Shown here one piece after another: positions 16,390 to 25,634 of a stretch of 64,000 nucleotides of DNA. Source of the DNA: Actinomycetes bacterium (GTDB lineage Bacteria > Actinomycetota > Acidimicrobiia > Acidimicrobiales > RAAP-2). How positions within the stretch are numbered: position 1 is the first letter of the stretch; every line of letters starts with the position of its first letter. The notes beneath the pieces were generated by a model. It searched no databases, had not been told where the DNA came from, and saw nothing but the letters and a program-made list of their open reading frames with translations. The stretch is from assembly GCA_021798955.1 (NCBI GenBank), contig JAJZBK010000012.1:1-64000 (forward strand), given 5' to 3'. Made by a program: the position numbers and the translations under genes.

Positions 16390-17294
16390 CTGGCTCGGGC
16401 GGAGGCGTCGGGCCGGAGCGACGGTCCCTCGGGATGGTCGGAAGAGGCTGGAGCGGGCACGGCACAGACGTCGCCTTCGCAGGCATCTCCCTGGCCGACG
16501 CTGCCGTGGGCGACCGGGGAGCCGGGAGCGGCGACAACTGCCGGGGTATCGCCGGGCCCGTCGGGGTGGGCCGCCGCCCACGCTCGTCGCAGCACGGCCA
16601 GGATCGTCTCGGCATCCTGGGCACCGGGGATGCCGAACTTCCGGTCCACCAGGAAGAACGGCACCCCGGTCACGCCGAGGTCGAGGGCTTCCTGCTCGTC
16701 GGCCCGGACCTCGGCCGCGTAGCGGTCGCTCGCAAGCACCGCCGCGCACTCGTCGGCGTCGAGCCCGGCCTCGGCGGCCAGGGCGGCAAGTACCTCGGGT
16801 CGCCCGATGGCCTCGCCCTCGGTGAAGTAAGCAGCGAAGAGGCGCTCCTTCAGCGCACCCTGCGCGTCCGGGCCCACACGGCCGGCATGGTGGAGCAGTC
16901 GGTGGGCGTCGAACGTGCACCCCGGCCGGACCCGCTCGAAGTGGAAGTCGAGCCCCTCGGCGGCCGCCATGGCGGTCAGCCGGTCGTTGGCGTTCAGGGC
17001 CTGGTCGCGAGTCATCCCGTACTTGCGAGCCAGGCGTTCGGCGTAGTCACCCTCGACCTCACGGGGCGCACGGGGGTCCAGCTCGAAGGCCCGAAACACC
17101 ACCTCGACCTCCCCTGCGTGCTCGAAGTGGGCGAGCGCTACTTCGAAGCGGCGCTTGCCGATGGCGCACCAGGGACAGACGACATCAGAGAAGACCTCGA
17201 CCAGCATGGGCTCGTCAACCCCTGCGGGGGCGCTGACCTTCCCGGGGAGCGGACTCGGTCCACTGCCTGCTTGGCCAGTGGTCGTACCGCTCAT
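16386..17294 (-). CDS. DsbA-family (FrnE-like) oxidoreductase
   Basis: A 302-aa thioredoxin-fold protein. The active site is VVCPWCAIGKRRFE (Cys-Pro-Trp-Cys), and the cis-Pro loop is GVTGVPFFLVD. The pattern FDAHRLLHHAG and the C-terminal AQDAETILAVLRRA are typical of the FrnE/DSBA subgroup, usually cytosolic disulphide isomerases or polyketide-associated enzymes. There is no signal peptide. A variable tail of about 70 residues with two extra Cys (CEGDVC) follows. The start at ATG 17294 lacks a strong ribosome-binding site; a start near MLVEVFSDVV is possible. Confidence 0.85.
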   Translation of the reverse strand: MSGTTTGQAGSGPSPLPGKVSAPAGVDEPMLVEVFSDVVCPWCAIGKRRFEVALAHFEHAGEVEVVFRAFELDPRAPREVEGDYAERLARKYGMTRDQALNANDRLTAMAAAEGLDFHFERVRPGCTFDAHRLLHHAGRVGPDAQGALKERLFAAYFTEGEAIGRPEVLAALAAEAGLDADECAAVLASDRYAAEVRADEQEALDLGVTGVPFFLVDRKFGIPGAQDAETILAVLRRAWAAAHPDGPGDTPAVVAAPGSPVAHGSVGQGDACEGDVCAVPAPASSDHPEGPSLRPDASARAR

Positions 17295-17656
17295 CGCTCG
17301 GGCTCGCCTACCCAGAGAGCGGGCACCAAGAGGAAGACCACTGAGGAGCCGTGGCCAGCAGGGGTCTGCGTGGCGCTGGTGTCTGGCGTCGTTCTCACAC
17401 CTCTCCTCGGGTCGCTCGAGGTGTCGGCGGCAGGAACGCACTCCGACGCCGACGCAGCGCGCGCGTCTGGTCGGGACCTTAGACGACAGAGCGCGCGTCA
17501 CCGGTGCCAACTCCACGCGCCCGCGCCAGGATGCGACCGCCGGGGGTCGCTGCGGCCAGCGACCAGCGACCAGCGACCAGTGGCCAGCGGCCAGCGGCCA
17601 GCGGCCAGCGGCCAGCGACCGCAGCACCCCGGTGCGGCGGGGGACCGGCCCGTTTC
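17295..17656. other. Intergenic region with 7-bp tandem repeat
   Basis: No gene is supported here. The gap between the DsbA-like start and the acyl-CoA dehydrogenase stop contains nine 7-bp units grccagc (17554-17616), three of them reading gaccag and the rest ggccag, and otherwise only overlapping shadow frames. Confidence 0.6.
17554..17616. repeat. 7-bp tandem repeat, nine units
   Basis: Units of grccagy in uninterrupted succession: ggccagc, three gaccag-type units (the last ending in t), then five ggccagc. It lies about 40 bp beyond the stop of the acyl-CoA dehydrogenase gene on its downstream side. Confidence 0.9.
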
Positions 17657-18850
17657 TCAGCTCCGCGGCACGGCCGACCAGGCGACGTCCTTGTCGACCC
17701 GCGGCTCACCAGGCAGGCCGAGGACCCGTTCGCCGATGATGTTGCGCTGGATCTCGGAGGTGCCACCCTCGATCGAATTCGCCCGCGAGCGCAGGAACAT
17801 GGTGCGCGACGACCCAGGAGGCCCCGTCAGGCCGAGGTTGGCCGAGCGGCGCATCTCGTAGTCGTAGCCGACGAGGGCGGGGGCGCCCAGCAGGTCGACG
17901 CACAGCTCGTAGATCCGGGCGTTCACCTCGGCGAACATGAGCTTGGCGATCGAGCCTTCGGGCCCGGGGTTTCCCGCCCGGCGGTTCTGTGACGCCCGGA
18001 TGTTGGTGAGGCGCAGCACCTCGGCCTCGATCCACCGCCGCAGCAGCTGGTCCTTGGCGACCGCGGTCTTGGACTGGGCTTCCTCGTGCCAGATGCGGAC
18101 GGCCTCGGCGATGGCCCCCGACCCGCGAGCCGGAGGTGCCCCGCCGCCACCGATGGTCGTGCGCTCGTTCATGAGCGTCGTCATGGCCACCCGCCAGCCC
18201 TCGTCGACCTCGCCGACCCGGTCACTGTCGGGGACACGGACCTCGGTCAAGTACACCTCGTTGAACTCCGCCTGGCCGGTCATCTGGCGGAGGGGGCGCA
18301 CCTCGACGCCCGGTGCGTGCATGTCGAGGGCGAAGTAGGTGAGCCCCTTGTGCTTGGGCTTGTCGGGGTCGGTGCGCGTCACGAGCATGCCGCGGTCGGC
18401 GATGTGGGCGAGCGTGTTCCACACCTTCTGGCCGGTGATGACCCACTCGTCGCCATCACGCACGGCCTTGCAGGACAGGCTGGCAAGGTCAGAGCCCGAG
18501 CCGGGCTCCGAGAAGAGCTGGCACCAGGCGTCCTCCCCGGTGAACATCCTCCGAAGCAGCCGGCCGCGCAGCTGGTCGTCACCGTGGGTGACGATGGTGG
18601 GGCCGGCCATGGTGAGGCCGAAGAAGTGGCGCTCGGTCACCGCGGGTGCGCCGGCCTCGCGCAGCCGACGGTCGACCTCCTTCTGCAGGTCAGGACGGAC
18701 CCCGAGGCCACCCCACCCCTCGGGAAAGTGGACCCAGGCAAGCCCGAGGTCGTACTGGGCGCCTCGGAAAACGACCGGGTCGGTGCTCGACGGGTCGTGC
18801 TCGGCGAGGAGCTGGCCAACGCGCTCGGCCACGACAGCGGACTCGTTCAT
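17657..18850 (-). CDS. Acyl-CoA dehydrogenase family protein
   Basis: A 397-aa FAD enzyme of the FadE type. Signatures are QLFSEPGSGSDLASL (FAD/substrate domain), WVITGQKVWNTLAHIAD, a PDKPKHKGLTYFALDM strand, and the C-terminal IEGGTSEIQRNIIGERVLGLPGEP. It oxidises an acyl-CoA to the enoyl-CoA; the substrate is unknown. AAGGAGG lies six bases before ATG 18850. It is divergent from the TetR gene at 19106 across a 255-bp region with a perfect palindrome, so it is probably part of that regulon with the operon at 19863-26872. Confidence 0.9.
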   Translation of the reverse strand: MNESAVVAERVGQLLAEHDPSSTDPVVFRGAQYDLGLAWVHFPEGWGGLGVRPDLQKEVDRRLREAGAPAVTERHFFGLTMAGPTIVTHGDDQLRGRLLRRMFTGEDAWCQLFSEPGSGSDLASLSCKAVRDGDEWVITGQKVWNTLAHIADRGMLVTRTDPDKPKHKGLTYFALDMHAPGVEVRPLRQMTGQAEFNEVYLTEVRVPDSDRVGEVDEGWRVAMTTLMNERTTIGGGGAPPARGSGAIAEAVRIWHEEAQSKTAVAKDQLLRRWIEAEVLRLTNIRASQNRRAGNPGPEGSIAKLMFAEVNARIYELCVDLLGAPALVGYDYEMRRSANLGLTGPPGSSRTMFLRSRANSIEGGTSEIQRNIIGERVLGLPGEPRVDKDVAWSAVPRS

Positions 18851-19081
18851 GGTGCCCTCCTTGCCCCCGTGCACTCGGCACGGTCTACACCCCGGCGGGG
18901 TGCTCCTGGTCGGAGACCCCGGTCCAGTGCCGGATCGGCCCGGGCGAGCAGCCCGATCGCCGTCTTGCGAACGATCCTGCCACGGACCAGCGGGCACGGG
19001 CCGGAACTGGCTAGAACGGCGGCGAACCGCGGTGCACCTTGCGTCGGAGCGTGCCAGCGCCATCGCTCCTTGCGAGCACCG

Positions 19082-19098
19082 CGAATAACTGTTATTCG
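19082..19098. promoter_or_regulatory. Perfect AT-rich palindrome, probable TetR operator
   Basis: CGAATAACTGTTATTCG is a perfect 8-1-8 inverted repeat, 7 bp upstream of the GTG start of a TetR regulator and between divergent genes. Its A+T content is strikingly unlike the surrounding GC-rich DNA. Confidence 0.75.
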
Positions 19099-19105
19099 TG
19101 GAGTC

Positions 19106-19825
19106 GTGGGGATCGAACCGGCCGCCCAGCGGCTCGAGCCGGCAGGCGACGAGGAGAACGACGACCTGCGCGAAGCGCTCCTCGACGCGGCGTCCCGCGT
19201 CGTGGCGCGACGGGGCTACGACGGGACTCGACTGGCCGAGGTGGTGTCGGAGGCCGGTCTGTCGACCGGGGCCGTCTACGGCCGGTTCCGCTCGAAGCAC
19301 GAGCTCCTCCGCCAGGCGATCCTTACCCGCTCTGTCCCCCAGACGCGCGTCGTCCCGCCTGAAGGCAACCGGGTGGCCGACCTCCTGCGAGCTCGGGCGA
19401 CCCGTCCAGCCGGACCGCTCACCGACGGCGAGGCGCTCCTCCTCGAGGCACTGGTCACCGCTCGGCGAGATCCCGAGGTCAGCGAGGCGCTCGCCGATGC
19501 GACCCGACAGTGGCGGGACGCCGTGACGCCCCTCGTCGAGACGGCGGTGGCCGATGGCACCGTCGACCCGGAGCTCGACCCCGAAGCCGTTCTCCATCTC
19601 ACGCGGGTAGTGCGACTCGGGCTCCTGCTCCTTAGGGGCTCGGGGCTTCCTGCACCGGACCCTGTCGCCTGGGACAGGCTCATCGAGCGGATCGTGGCCA
19701 GCTTCGGGGTTGGCGGGGCGGGCACGGCAGGGCAAGCCGGGGCGGGCACGGCAGGGCAAGCCGGGGCGAAGCCAACACCGGCGAAGCCGGGGAAGCAAGC
19801 ACCACGTCCACCCGGTCGGGGGTAA
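19106..19825 (+). CDS. TetR-family regulator of the acyl-CoA cluster
   Basis: A 239-aa protein. The helix-turn-helix covers about residues 20-65 (LLDAASRVVARRGYDGTRLAEVV, GLSTGAVYGRFRSKHELL). The C-terminus ends in a low-complexity tail, GAGTAGQAGAGTAGQAGAKP, encoded by a 24-bp DNA duplication, after the ligand domain. The GTG start at 19106 directly follows the palindrome. Thirty-seven bp separate its stop from the diiron-protein gene, so it probably leads the operon that it controls. Confidence 0.85.
   Translation: MGIEPAAQRLEPAGDEENDDLREALLDAASRVVARRGYDGTRLAEVVSEAGLSTGAVYGRFRSKHELLRQAILTRSVPQTRVVPPEGNRVADLLRARATRPAGPLTDGEALLLEALVTARRDPEVSEALADATRQWRDAVTPLVETAVADGTVDPELDPEAVLHLTRVVRLGLLLLRGSGLPAPDPVAWDRLIERIVASFGVGGAGTAGQAGAGTAGQAGAKPTPAKPGKQAPRPPGRG
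19715..19773. repeat. 24-bp tandem repeat in the TetR 3' end
   Basis: Two 24-bp copies beginning ggggcgggcacggcag and ending caagcc (19715-19738 and 19739-19762), then a partial third. It encodes the GAGTAGQA repeats at the C-terminus of the regulator. Confidence 0.85.
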
Positions 19826-19862
19826 GCAGGCGAGGCAGCTCACGCTGCCGAAGGGGGGAGCG

Positions 19863-20969
19863 ATGACCACGGGCATGCAGGACGCATCGGGGCCGGGAGA
19901 CGGGAGGGCCGCGGTCAAGGAGATCGAGGACCACGCCGTCCGCATCTTCACCTGGGACTACGAGCGGGACCGCTCCCAGCTCGTCACGCTCTACAACAAG
20001 GCGATGGGCGCGCAGTGGAACAGCGTGACCGACCTCGACTGGGACACCGACGTCGACCCCGAGCGGGTGGTCGCCGACATGGGAGACGACGCTGTCCCGC
20101 AGCTGTTCCGCGAAGCGGCCGCCCTGAAGGGCTCACCGCTCGCCTCGTGGGGCGAGGTCGAGTTCACCCGCCTGGGCGTCGAGCTCCTCTCCGCCCGGCT
20201 CAGCCAGTTCATGCACGGCGAGCAGGGGGCGATGCTGACGGCAGCCAAGCTCGTCGAGACCGTGCCGTGGATCGACGCCAAGTACTACGCGGCCACCCAG
20301 ACCATGGACGAGGCTCGGCACACCGAGGTCTTCGCCAAGTACCTCGACACCAAGCTCGGGGCGGCCTACCCGATGAGCCCGTTCCTCGACGAGCAGATCA
20401 CCACGTTGCTCGAGGACGGCCGGTGGGACATCGCCTACCTCGGCATGCAGATCGTCATCGAGAGCCTGGCGCTCGCCGCCTTCGGCGAGATGCACCGGAC
20501 GACCACCGAGCCGCTCCTGAAGACGCTGCTCCGTTACGTCATGTCCGACGAGGCGCGCCACGTCGCCTTCGGCATCCTCAGCCTGAGCGAGCTCTACCGC
20601 GACCTGAGCGCGGCCGAGCTACGCGAGCGCCAAGAGTTCCTCGTCGAGAACACCCTGCGCAACCGAGCCCGCTCCACCACGCCCGAGATCTGGGAGCGCC
20701 TGGGCGTCCCGGTGGCGACCGTCGTGCCGTACCTGGTCGAGGCCGCCCAGAAGACAGGCGGCGGCATCTTCGCCGCCTTCCAGCGGGCGTTCTTCGCCAA
20801 GCTCGTACCCAACGTGCGCAAGCTCGGCCTGCTGGACGCCAACGACGGCTGGTTGCGCGAGCAGTGGGGCAAGGCCGGGCTCCTCGAGTTCGAGCACGCG
20901 CCCGACACCTCCGAGGACTACCTGACCTACGACGCGACCGGCGCTGGCCGCCGGCACACCGACGCATGA
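19863..20969 (+). CDS. Ferritin-like diiron protein
   Basis: A 368-aa helical protein with two diiron-carboxylate signatures, TMDEARHTEVF and MSDEARHVAFG (Glu-x-x-His each), plus earlier Glu residues in MHGEQGAM and VIESLALAAFGEMH that would complete the site. The fold is of the ferritin/ribonucleotide-reductase R2 superfamily, whose members include fatty-acid and alkane oxygenases. In this acyl-CoA operon an oxygenase or desaturase role on a lipid is plausible but unproven. ATG 19863 is preceded by aggggggag. Its stop overlaps the thiolase-like start (ATGA). Confidence 0.8.
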   Translation: MTTGMQDASGPGDGRAAVKEIEDHAVRIFTWDYERDRSQLVTLYNKAMGAQWNSVTDLDWDTDVDPERVVADMGDDAVPQLFREAAALKGSPLASWGEVEFTRLGVELLSARLSQFMHGEQGAMLTAAKLVETVPWIDAKYYAATQTMDEARHTEVFAKYLDTKLGAAYPMSPFLDEQITTLLEDGRWDIAYLGMQIVIESLALAAFGEMHRTTTEPLLKTLLRYVMSDEARHVAFGILSLSELYRDLSAAELRERQEFLVENTLRNRARSTTPEIWERLGVPVATVVPYLVEAAQKTGGGIFAAFQRAFFAKLVPNVRKLGLLDANDGWLREQWGKAGLLEFEHAPDTSEDYLTYDATGAGRRHTDA

Positions 20970-22129
20970 GCAACCCCATGCGAGCCCGCGCCGCCATCGT
21001 CGGCGTGGCCGACGACGCCTCCCCGACCGGCGAGCTCGAGCGAAGCGGGCGTGACCTGGAGGTGGCCATGGTGGCCGCCGCCCTCGAGGATGCCGGCCTC
21101 ACACGCGACGACGTCGACGGGGTCTGCCACACCTCCTCCTCCATGCGGCTTGCCGAGGCACTGGGCATCCATCCGACCTTCACCGACTCGACCAACACCG
21201 GAGGCTCGAGCTTCGAGGTCCACGCCGAGCACGCCGCTGCCGCCATCGCCGCTGGCCTCTGCGAGGTGGTGGTCGGTGTCTACGCGTCGACCCCTCGGTC
21301 CGACCGGCGTGCCGGACGGACGCGCCGCCGGCCGGAGCGGGACCCGGACGACCCGATCGTCGAGTGGGAGCTCCCCTACGGCCTCCGGCTCCCCATGGCG
21401 CCCTATGCCATGGCGGCCTCACGTCACATGGCCACCTTCGGCACCACGTCCGAGCAGCTGGCCGAGATCGCCGTGTCGACCCGGCGGTGGGCGTCGATGA
21501 ACCCTCGGGCCCGTTACCGCGACCCGATCACCGTGGACGACGTGCTCGCCTCGCCCTACGAGTGCGAGCCGCTCCACCGGCTCGACTGCTGCCTCGTGAC
21601 CGACGGTGCCGGTGCCTTCGTGATGACGAGCGCAGAACGGGCACGAGACCTCGCCAAGCCGCCGGTCTACGTGCTCGGTGCCGCCACGTGCCACGACCAT
21701 TCGATGATCTCGCAGATGCCCGACCTCACCACCACGCCCGGCCGCGTGTCCGGCAGTCGGGCCTTTGCCATGGCGGGACTCGGCCCCGCCGACGTCGACC
21801 TCTTGATGGGCTACGACAGCTTCACCATCACCGCCCTCTTGCACCTCGAGGACTTGGGCTTTTGTGCCAAGGGAGAGGGTGGGCCCTTCGTCGAGGGAGG
21901 CCGCACGGCGCCGGGGGGAAGCCTGCCGATGAACACCAACGGCGGTGGACTCTCCTACACGCACCCGGGCATGTACGGCATGTTCCTCATCGTCGAGGCG
22001 GTCCGCCAGCTCCGGGGAGCGTGTGGCGAACGCCAGCTCCCCGAGCCCCAGGTCGCCGTGGCTCACGGGTCCGGCATGGTGCTCTCGTGCATGTCCACCC
22101 TCGTGCTCGGCACTCAGGCGACGGTATGA
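20966..22129 (+). CDS. Thiolase-like (lipid-transfer/SCP-2 type) protein
   Basis: A 387-aa thiolase-fold protein. The N-terminal half carries the fold-typical STNTGGSSFEVHAEHAAAAIAAG, in which the nucleophilic Cys of true thiolases is absent. The C-terminal half retains MNTNGGGLSYTHPGMYG with the conserved His. Such Cys-less Ltp proteins paired with a DUF35 protein act as retro-aldolases in steroid side-chain breakdown (Ltp2-ChsH2). A DUF35 gene follows 13 bp later, so the same partnership is inferred here. The start overlaps the diiron-protein stop. Confidence 0.82.
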   Translation: MSNPMRARAAIVGVADDASPTGELERSGRDLEVAMVAAALEDAGLTRDDVDGVCHTSSSMRLAEALGIHPTFTDSTNTGGSSFEVHAEHAAAAIAAGLCEVVVGVYASTPRSDRRAGRTRRRPERDPDDPIVEWELPYGLRLPMAPYAMAASRHMATFGTTSEQLAEIAVSTRRWASMNPRARYRDPITVDDVLASPYECEPLHRLDCCLVTDGAGAFVMTSAERARDLAKPPVYVLGAATCHDHSMISQMPDLTTTPGRVSGSRAFAMAGLGPADVDLLMGYDSFTITALLHLEDLGFCAKGEGGPFVEGGRTAPGGSLPMNTNGGGLSYTHPGMYGMFLIVEAVRQLRGACGERQLPEPQVAVAHGSGMVLSCMSTLVLGTQATV

Positions 22130-22142
22130 ACGGAGCGGCTTG

Positions 22143-22580
22143 ATGAACGGAGCGGTGACACCTGGCAGTCGGCTCGAACCAGGGGTCGGACAGGGGGCCG
22201 AGCCCTTCTGGGAAGCGACCCGCACCAGGACACTGGTCCTGCCGTGGTGCACGGCGTGTGACCAGCCCTTCTTCTACCCGCGGCCGTTCTGCCCCCGTTG
22301 CCTGGGTCGTACCATCCAATGGCAGCCGGCAGCCGGCACCGGGGTCGTCTACGCCTTCACCGTCGAGCACCGGGCCGAGGTCGATCCCTTCGCCGGCGGT
22401 GAGCCGTTCGTGGTCGCCCTGGTCGAACTGGCCGAGGGGGTCCGGATGCTGAGCAACGTCGTCGGCTGCCCACCCGGCCAGGTCCGTGTCGACCTGCCGG
22501 TCGCCGTCTGTTGGGAGCCGCTCTCCGACGGCCGCCACCTCCCCCAGTTCACCCCGGTCGTGGCAGGGGTGCCGTCGTGA
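22143..22580 (+). CDS. DUF35 OB-fold/zinc-ribbon protein
   Basis: A 145-aa protein with a rubredoxin-like zinc ribbon (WCTACDQPFFYPRPFCPRC, Cys-x2-Cys pairs) and an OB-fold (GVVYAFTVEHR, VVALVELAEGVRM). The family binds acyl-CoA and partners thiolase-fold enzymes. A 12-bp direct repeat (tgaacggagcgg) at 22127 and 22144 spans the previous stop and this start. Its stop overlaps the ligase GTG (GTGA). Confidence 0.88.
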   Translation: MNGAVTPGSRLEPGVGQGAEPFWEATRTRTLVLPWCTACDQPFFYPRPFCPRCLGRTIQWQPAAGTGVVYAFTVEHRAEVDPFAGGEPFVVALVELAEGVRMLSNVVGCPPGQVRVDLPVAVCWEPLSDGRHLPQFTPVVAGVPS

Positions 22581-24181
22581 GCGCCAGCGAGTCGGCGAGC
22601 GGTCCGGGCCTCGGCGCTGCGGCCGACGGCGGCCTCGCTGCCGAGCGCGCCGCGCTGGCCGCAACTGGCATGGTCCTGGCGTACTGGGCCCGGCACGACC
22701 CGGAGCGCTTGGCGATCCTGTCGGCCGACGGGAACCGGACCTTCGGGGCGCTCAACGCCCGCGCCAACCAGGCCGCACGGGCGTTTCGGCGGCTCGGCCT
22801 CGGCGCTGGCGACGCCGTGGCGCTCCTGTGCGGCAACCGGCCCGAGTTCGCCGAGGTGCTCGGTGCCACCCAACGGGCCGGCTTCCGCCTCACGCCCGTC
22901 AACTGGCACCTCACCACCGACGAGGTCGCCTACATCGTGGGCGACTGCGAGGCCAGGCTCCTCGTGAGCGACCGCGCCCACGCACAGGTCGCCTTCGCCG
23001 CCACCCGCATGCTCGACGACCCCCCGATCGTCGTCGTCGTCGGCCAGCCTCTCGACGGGACCGTCAACTACGACGCTCTGGTCGCCGCCGAGGAGGCCGG
23101 CGACCTCGAAGACCCGCAGCTCGGGTCCTCGATGCTCTATACGTCGGGCACCACCGGCCGCCCCAAGGGCGTCCACCGTCCCCGGGCAACCGCCAGCTCG
23201 GCCTCGCTCAGCATCTTCGGCTACCAGGAGGACGGCAGCGATCGCCACCTGTGCACTGGGCCCCTGCACCACGCCGCCCCGCTGCTCTTCTCCCTCGTCG
23301 TGCCGCACACCTACGGCGTCGGCGTGGTGGTGATGGAGCGCTTCGACGCCGAGGAGGCCCTCCGCTTGATCGAGCGGTACGAGGTCACCCACACCCACAT
23401 GGTCCCGACCATGTTCCACCGACTGCTGTCGCTGCCCGAGGACGTGCGCGCCCGCTACGACGTCTCGTCGTTGCGGTCGGTGCTCCACGGCGCAGCGCCG
23501 TGCCCGGTGACCGTCAAGCAGCGGCTGATGGAGTGGCTCGGACCGGTGGTGTGGGAGTACTACGCGGCGACCGAGGGGCTCGGGACGTTCGTCGACCCCG
23601 CCACCTGGCTCGCCCACCCCGGGACGGTCGGCAAGCCCCTCGTGGAGGGCATGGTCGTCGTCGGCGACGAGGAGGGCCGCCCGCTGCCGGCCGGCGAGAC
23701 CGGGCTCGTCTACCTGAGGCCACCGCCAGGGGCGGCCTTCGAGTACTACAAGGACCCGGACAAGACCGCGGGCACCTACGTCGGCGAGTACTTCACGCTC
23801 GGGGACGTCGGGCACTTCGACGAGGAGGGGTTCCTCTACCTCACCGATCGCTCCGCCAACCTGATCATCTCCGGAGGGGTGAACATCTACCCGGCCGAGG
23901 TCGACGCCGTGCTGCTCGCGCACCCGGCGGTAGGCGACGTCGGCACGATCGGGGTGCCCGACGACGAATGGGGGGAGGTGGTCCTCGCCGTCGTCGAGCC
24001 TCAGCGGGGAGCAGTCGCCGGGCCGGAGCTCGAAGCCGAGCTCCTGGCCTTCTGTCGCCAACGTCTGGCTGGCTACAAGTGCCCGCGCTCGGTGGCCTTC
24101 GTCGAGCATCTGCCCCGCCACGACAACGGCAAGCTCTACCGCGCCGTGCTGCGCGAGCGCTTCGCCACGAGCAGCACGTGA
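22577..24181 (+). CDS. Acyl-CoA synthetase (AMP-dependent ligase)
   Basis: A 534-aa ANL-superfamily enzyme activating a carboxylic acid to its CoA thioester. Motifs in order are the P-loop-like YTSGTTGRPKGV, EYYAATEG, LGDVGHFDEEGFLYLTDR (hinge Asp/Arg region) and the C-terminal LPRHDNGKLYRAVL with the catalytic Lys. The GTG start at 22577 is fixed by a 4-bp overlap with DUF35. It presumably supplies the acyl-CoA used by the dehydrogenases and the Ltp/DUF35 pair. Confidence 0.93.
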   Translation: MSASESASGPGLGAAADGGLAAERAALAATGMVLAYWARHDPERLAILSADGNRTFGALNARANQAARAFRRLGLGAGDAVALLCGNRPEFAEVLGATQRAGFRLTPVNWHLTTDEVAYIVGDCEARLLVSDRAHAQVAFAATRMLDDPPIVVVVGQPLDGTVNYDALVAAEEAGDLEDPQLGSSMLYTSGTTGRPKGVHRPRATASSASLSIFGYQEDGSDRHLCTGPLHHAAPLLFSLVVPHTYGVGVVVMERFDAEEALRLIERYEVTHTHMVPTMFHRLLSLPEDVRARYDVSSLRSVLHGAAPCPVTVKQRLMEWLGPVVWEYYAATEGLGTFVDPATWLAHPGTVGKPLVEGMVVVGDEEGRPLPAGETGLVYLRPPPGAAFEYYKDPDKTAGTYVGEYFTLGDVGHFDEEGFLYLTDRSANLIISGGVNIYPAEVDAVLLAHPAVGDVGTIGVPDDEWGEVVLAVVEPQRGAVAGPELEAELLAFCRQRLAGYKCPRSVAFVEHLPRHDNGKLYRAVLRERFATSST

Positions 24182-24305
24182 CCGGCCGGCCCACCCCGGC
24201 CCCGGCCGGGACCCGTGCTGCTCCACTACCGTCGAGACCGTCGGAAGACTTCGGAGCACGACCGGGCCGTGTCGCAACCGACCATCCGACCCTGGGGGGA
24301 GCACC

Positions 24306-25634
24306 ATGAGCGTGACGACAAGCGAACAAGTAGCACCGGGCGAGGAGAGCGTCCTGGCCGAGCTCGGCCGATGGCTCGAAGCCAACTGGGATCCCGACCT
24401 GACCGTCGGCGCGTGGTGGGAGCGCCTCGGGCTCGCCGGCTGGTCGGCGCCGACGCTACCGGCACACGCCTACGGGCGAGAGCTGAGCCGCAACGGCGCG
24501 GTGCGCGTGGCTCAGGAGATTGCCGCGTTCGGTGCACTCGGAGCCCCGGCCGGCCTCGGGCTCCTGCTGGCAGCACCCACGATCGCCACCCACGGCACCC
24601 GCCAACAGGTCGAGACCTACGTGCGGGACATCGTCACGGGGCAGCAGGCCTGGTGCCAGCTCTTCTCCGAGCCGTCAGCGGGGTCCGACCTGGCGGGCCT
24701 GCAGACGCGCGCCGTCCGCGACGGCGAAGAGTGGGTCGTGAACGGGCAGAAGGTGTGGACCTCGGGCGGCCAGTACGCCGACCTCGGCATGCTGCTCGCC
24801 CGCACCGATCCCGACGTCCCCAAGCACCAGGGCATCACCTACTTCGCCGTCGACATGCACCAGCCCGGCGTCGAGGTCCGTCCACTGCGAGAGATGACCG
24901 GGCGGGCCCTGTTCAACGAGGTCTTCCTCACCGACGCCCGGGTGCCCCACGACGCCGTCATCGGCGGGGTCAACCAGGGCTGGGCGGTGGCCAACACCAC
25001 GCTTGCCAACGAACGGGCCGGGCTCGGCTCAGGGGGAGGCAACGGCGCGGCGGAGGTGGCCCAGCCAGGCACCGTGGTCGGCGACCTCGAACGGCGGGCC
25101 GGCGACTTCGTGCAAGCGAACGGGCAGCGGGGCGAGAGCGCCACGCTCCGGGCCATGCGCGGCGGAGCGTCGGTCCTCATCGACCTCGCCCGTGCGCTCG
25201 ACCGGCTCGGGGACCCGCTCGTGCGCCAAGGGCTCGCCCAGCTCTACACCTGGGGGGCGATCGGCCGGTTCAACAGCCTCCGCCTCAAAGCAGCCAAGGA
25301 GGCCGGCTCCGACATCCCGGGCATGCCCAACATCGCCAAGCTCTCGATGAGCCACATCATGCGGCTCTCTCGCGACCTCGGTCTCGAGATCGCCGGTCCG
25401 GCCGGCATGCTCCACGGGTACGACGACGCCGAGCGGGCCACCCTCTCCTCCGACGTGGTCCATCCGCTCGTCAACGTGGTGACCGAGCTGGCCCTGCTCG
25501 CCCAGGCACCGCCCATCTACGGCGGCACCGACCAGATCCAACGGAACATCATCGGGGAACGTGTCCTCGGGCTGCCCAAAGAGCCCACCAACGACCGTGG
25601 GACCCCGTTCTCGGCGCTCCCCAAGAACGCGTGA
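24306..25634 (+). CDS. Acyl-CoA dehydrogenase family protein
   Basis: A 442-aa FadE-like protein with QLFSEPSAGSDLAGLQTRA, WVVNGQKVWTSGGQYAD, a PKHQGITYFAVDM strand and the C-terminal IYGGTDQIQRNIIGERVLGLP. The position that is Glu in the dehydrogenase at 17657 (IEGGTSEIQ) is Tyr-Gly-Gly here, so this subunit may rely on another base or form a hetero-oligomer, as heterotetrameric mycobacterial FadE pairs do. ATG 24306 follows ggggggag. A 124-bp gap separates it from the ligase and its stop overlaps the next start. Confidence 0.9.
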   Translation: MSVTTSEQVAPGEESVLAELGRWLEANWDPDLTVGAWWERLGLAGWSAPTLPAHAYGRELSRNGAVRVAQEIAAFGALGAPAGLGLLLAAPTIATHGTRQQVETYVRDIVTGQQAWCQLFSEPSAGSDLAGLQTRAVRDGEEWVVNGQKVWTSGGQYADLGMLLARTDPDVPKHQGITYFAVDMHQPGVEVRPLREMTGRALFNEVFLTDARVPHDAVIGGVNQGWAVANTTLANERAGLGSGGGNGAAEVAQPGTVVGDLERRAGDFVQANGQRGESATLRAMRGGASVLIDLARALDRLGDPLVRQGLAQLYTWGAIGRFNSLRLKAAKEAGSDIPGMPNIAKLSMSHIMRLSRDLGLEIAGPAGMLHGYDDAERATLSSDVVHPLVNVVTELALLAQAPPIYGGTDQIQRNIIGERVLGLPKEPTNDRGTPFSALPKNA

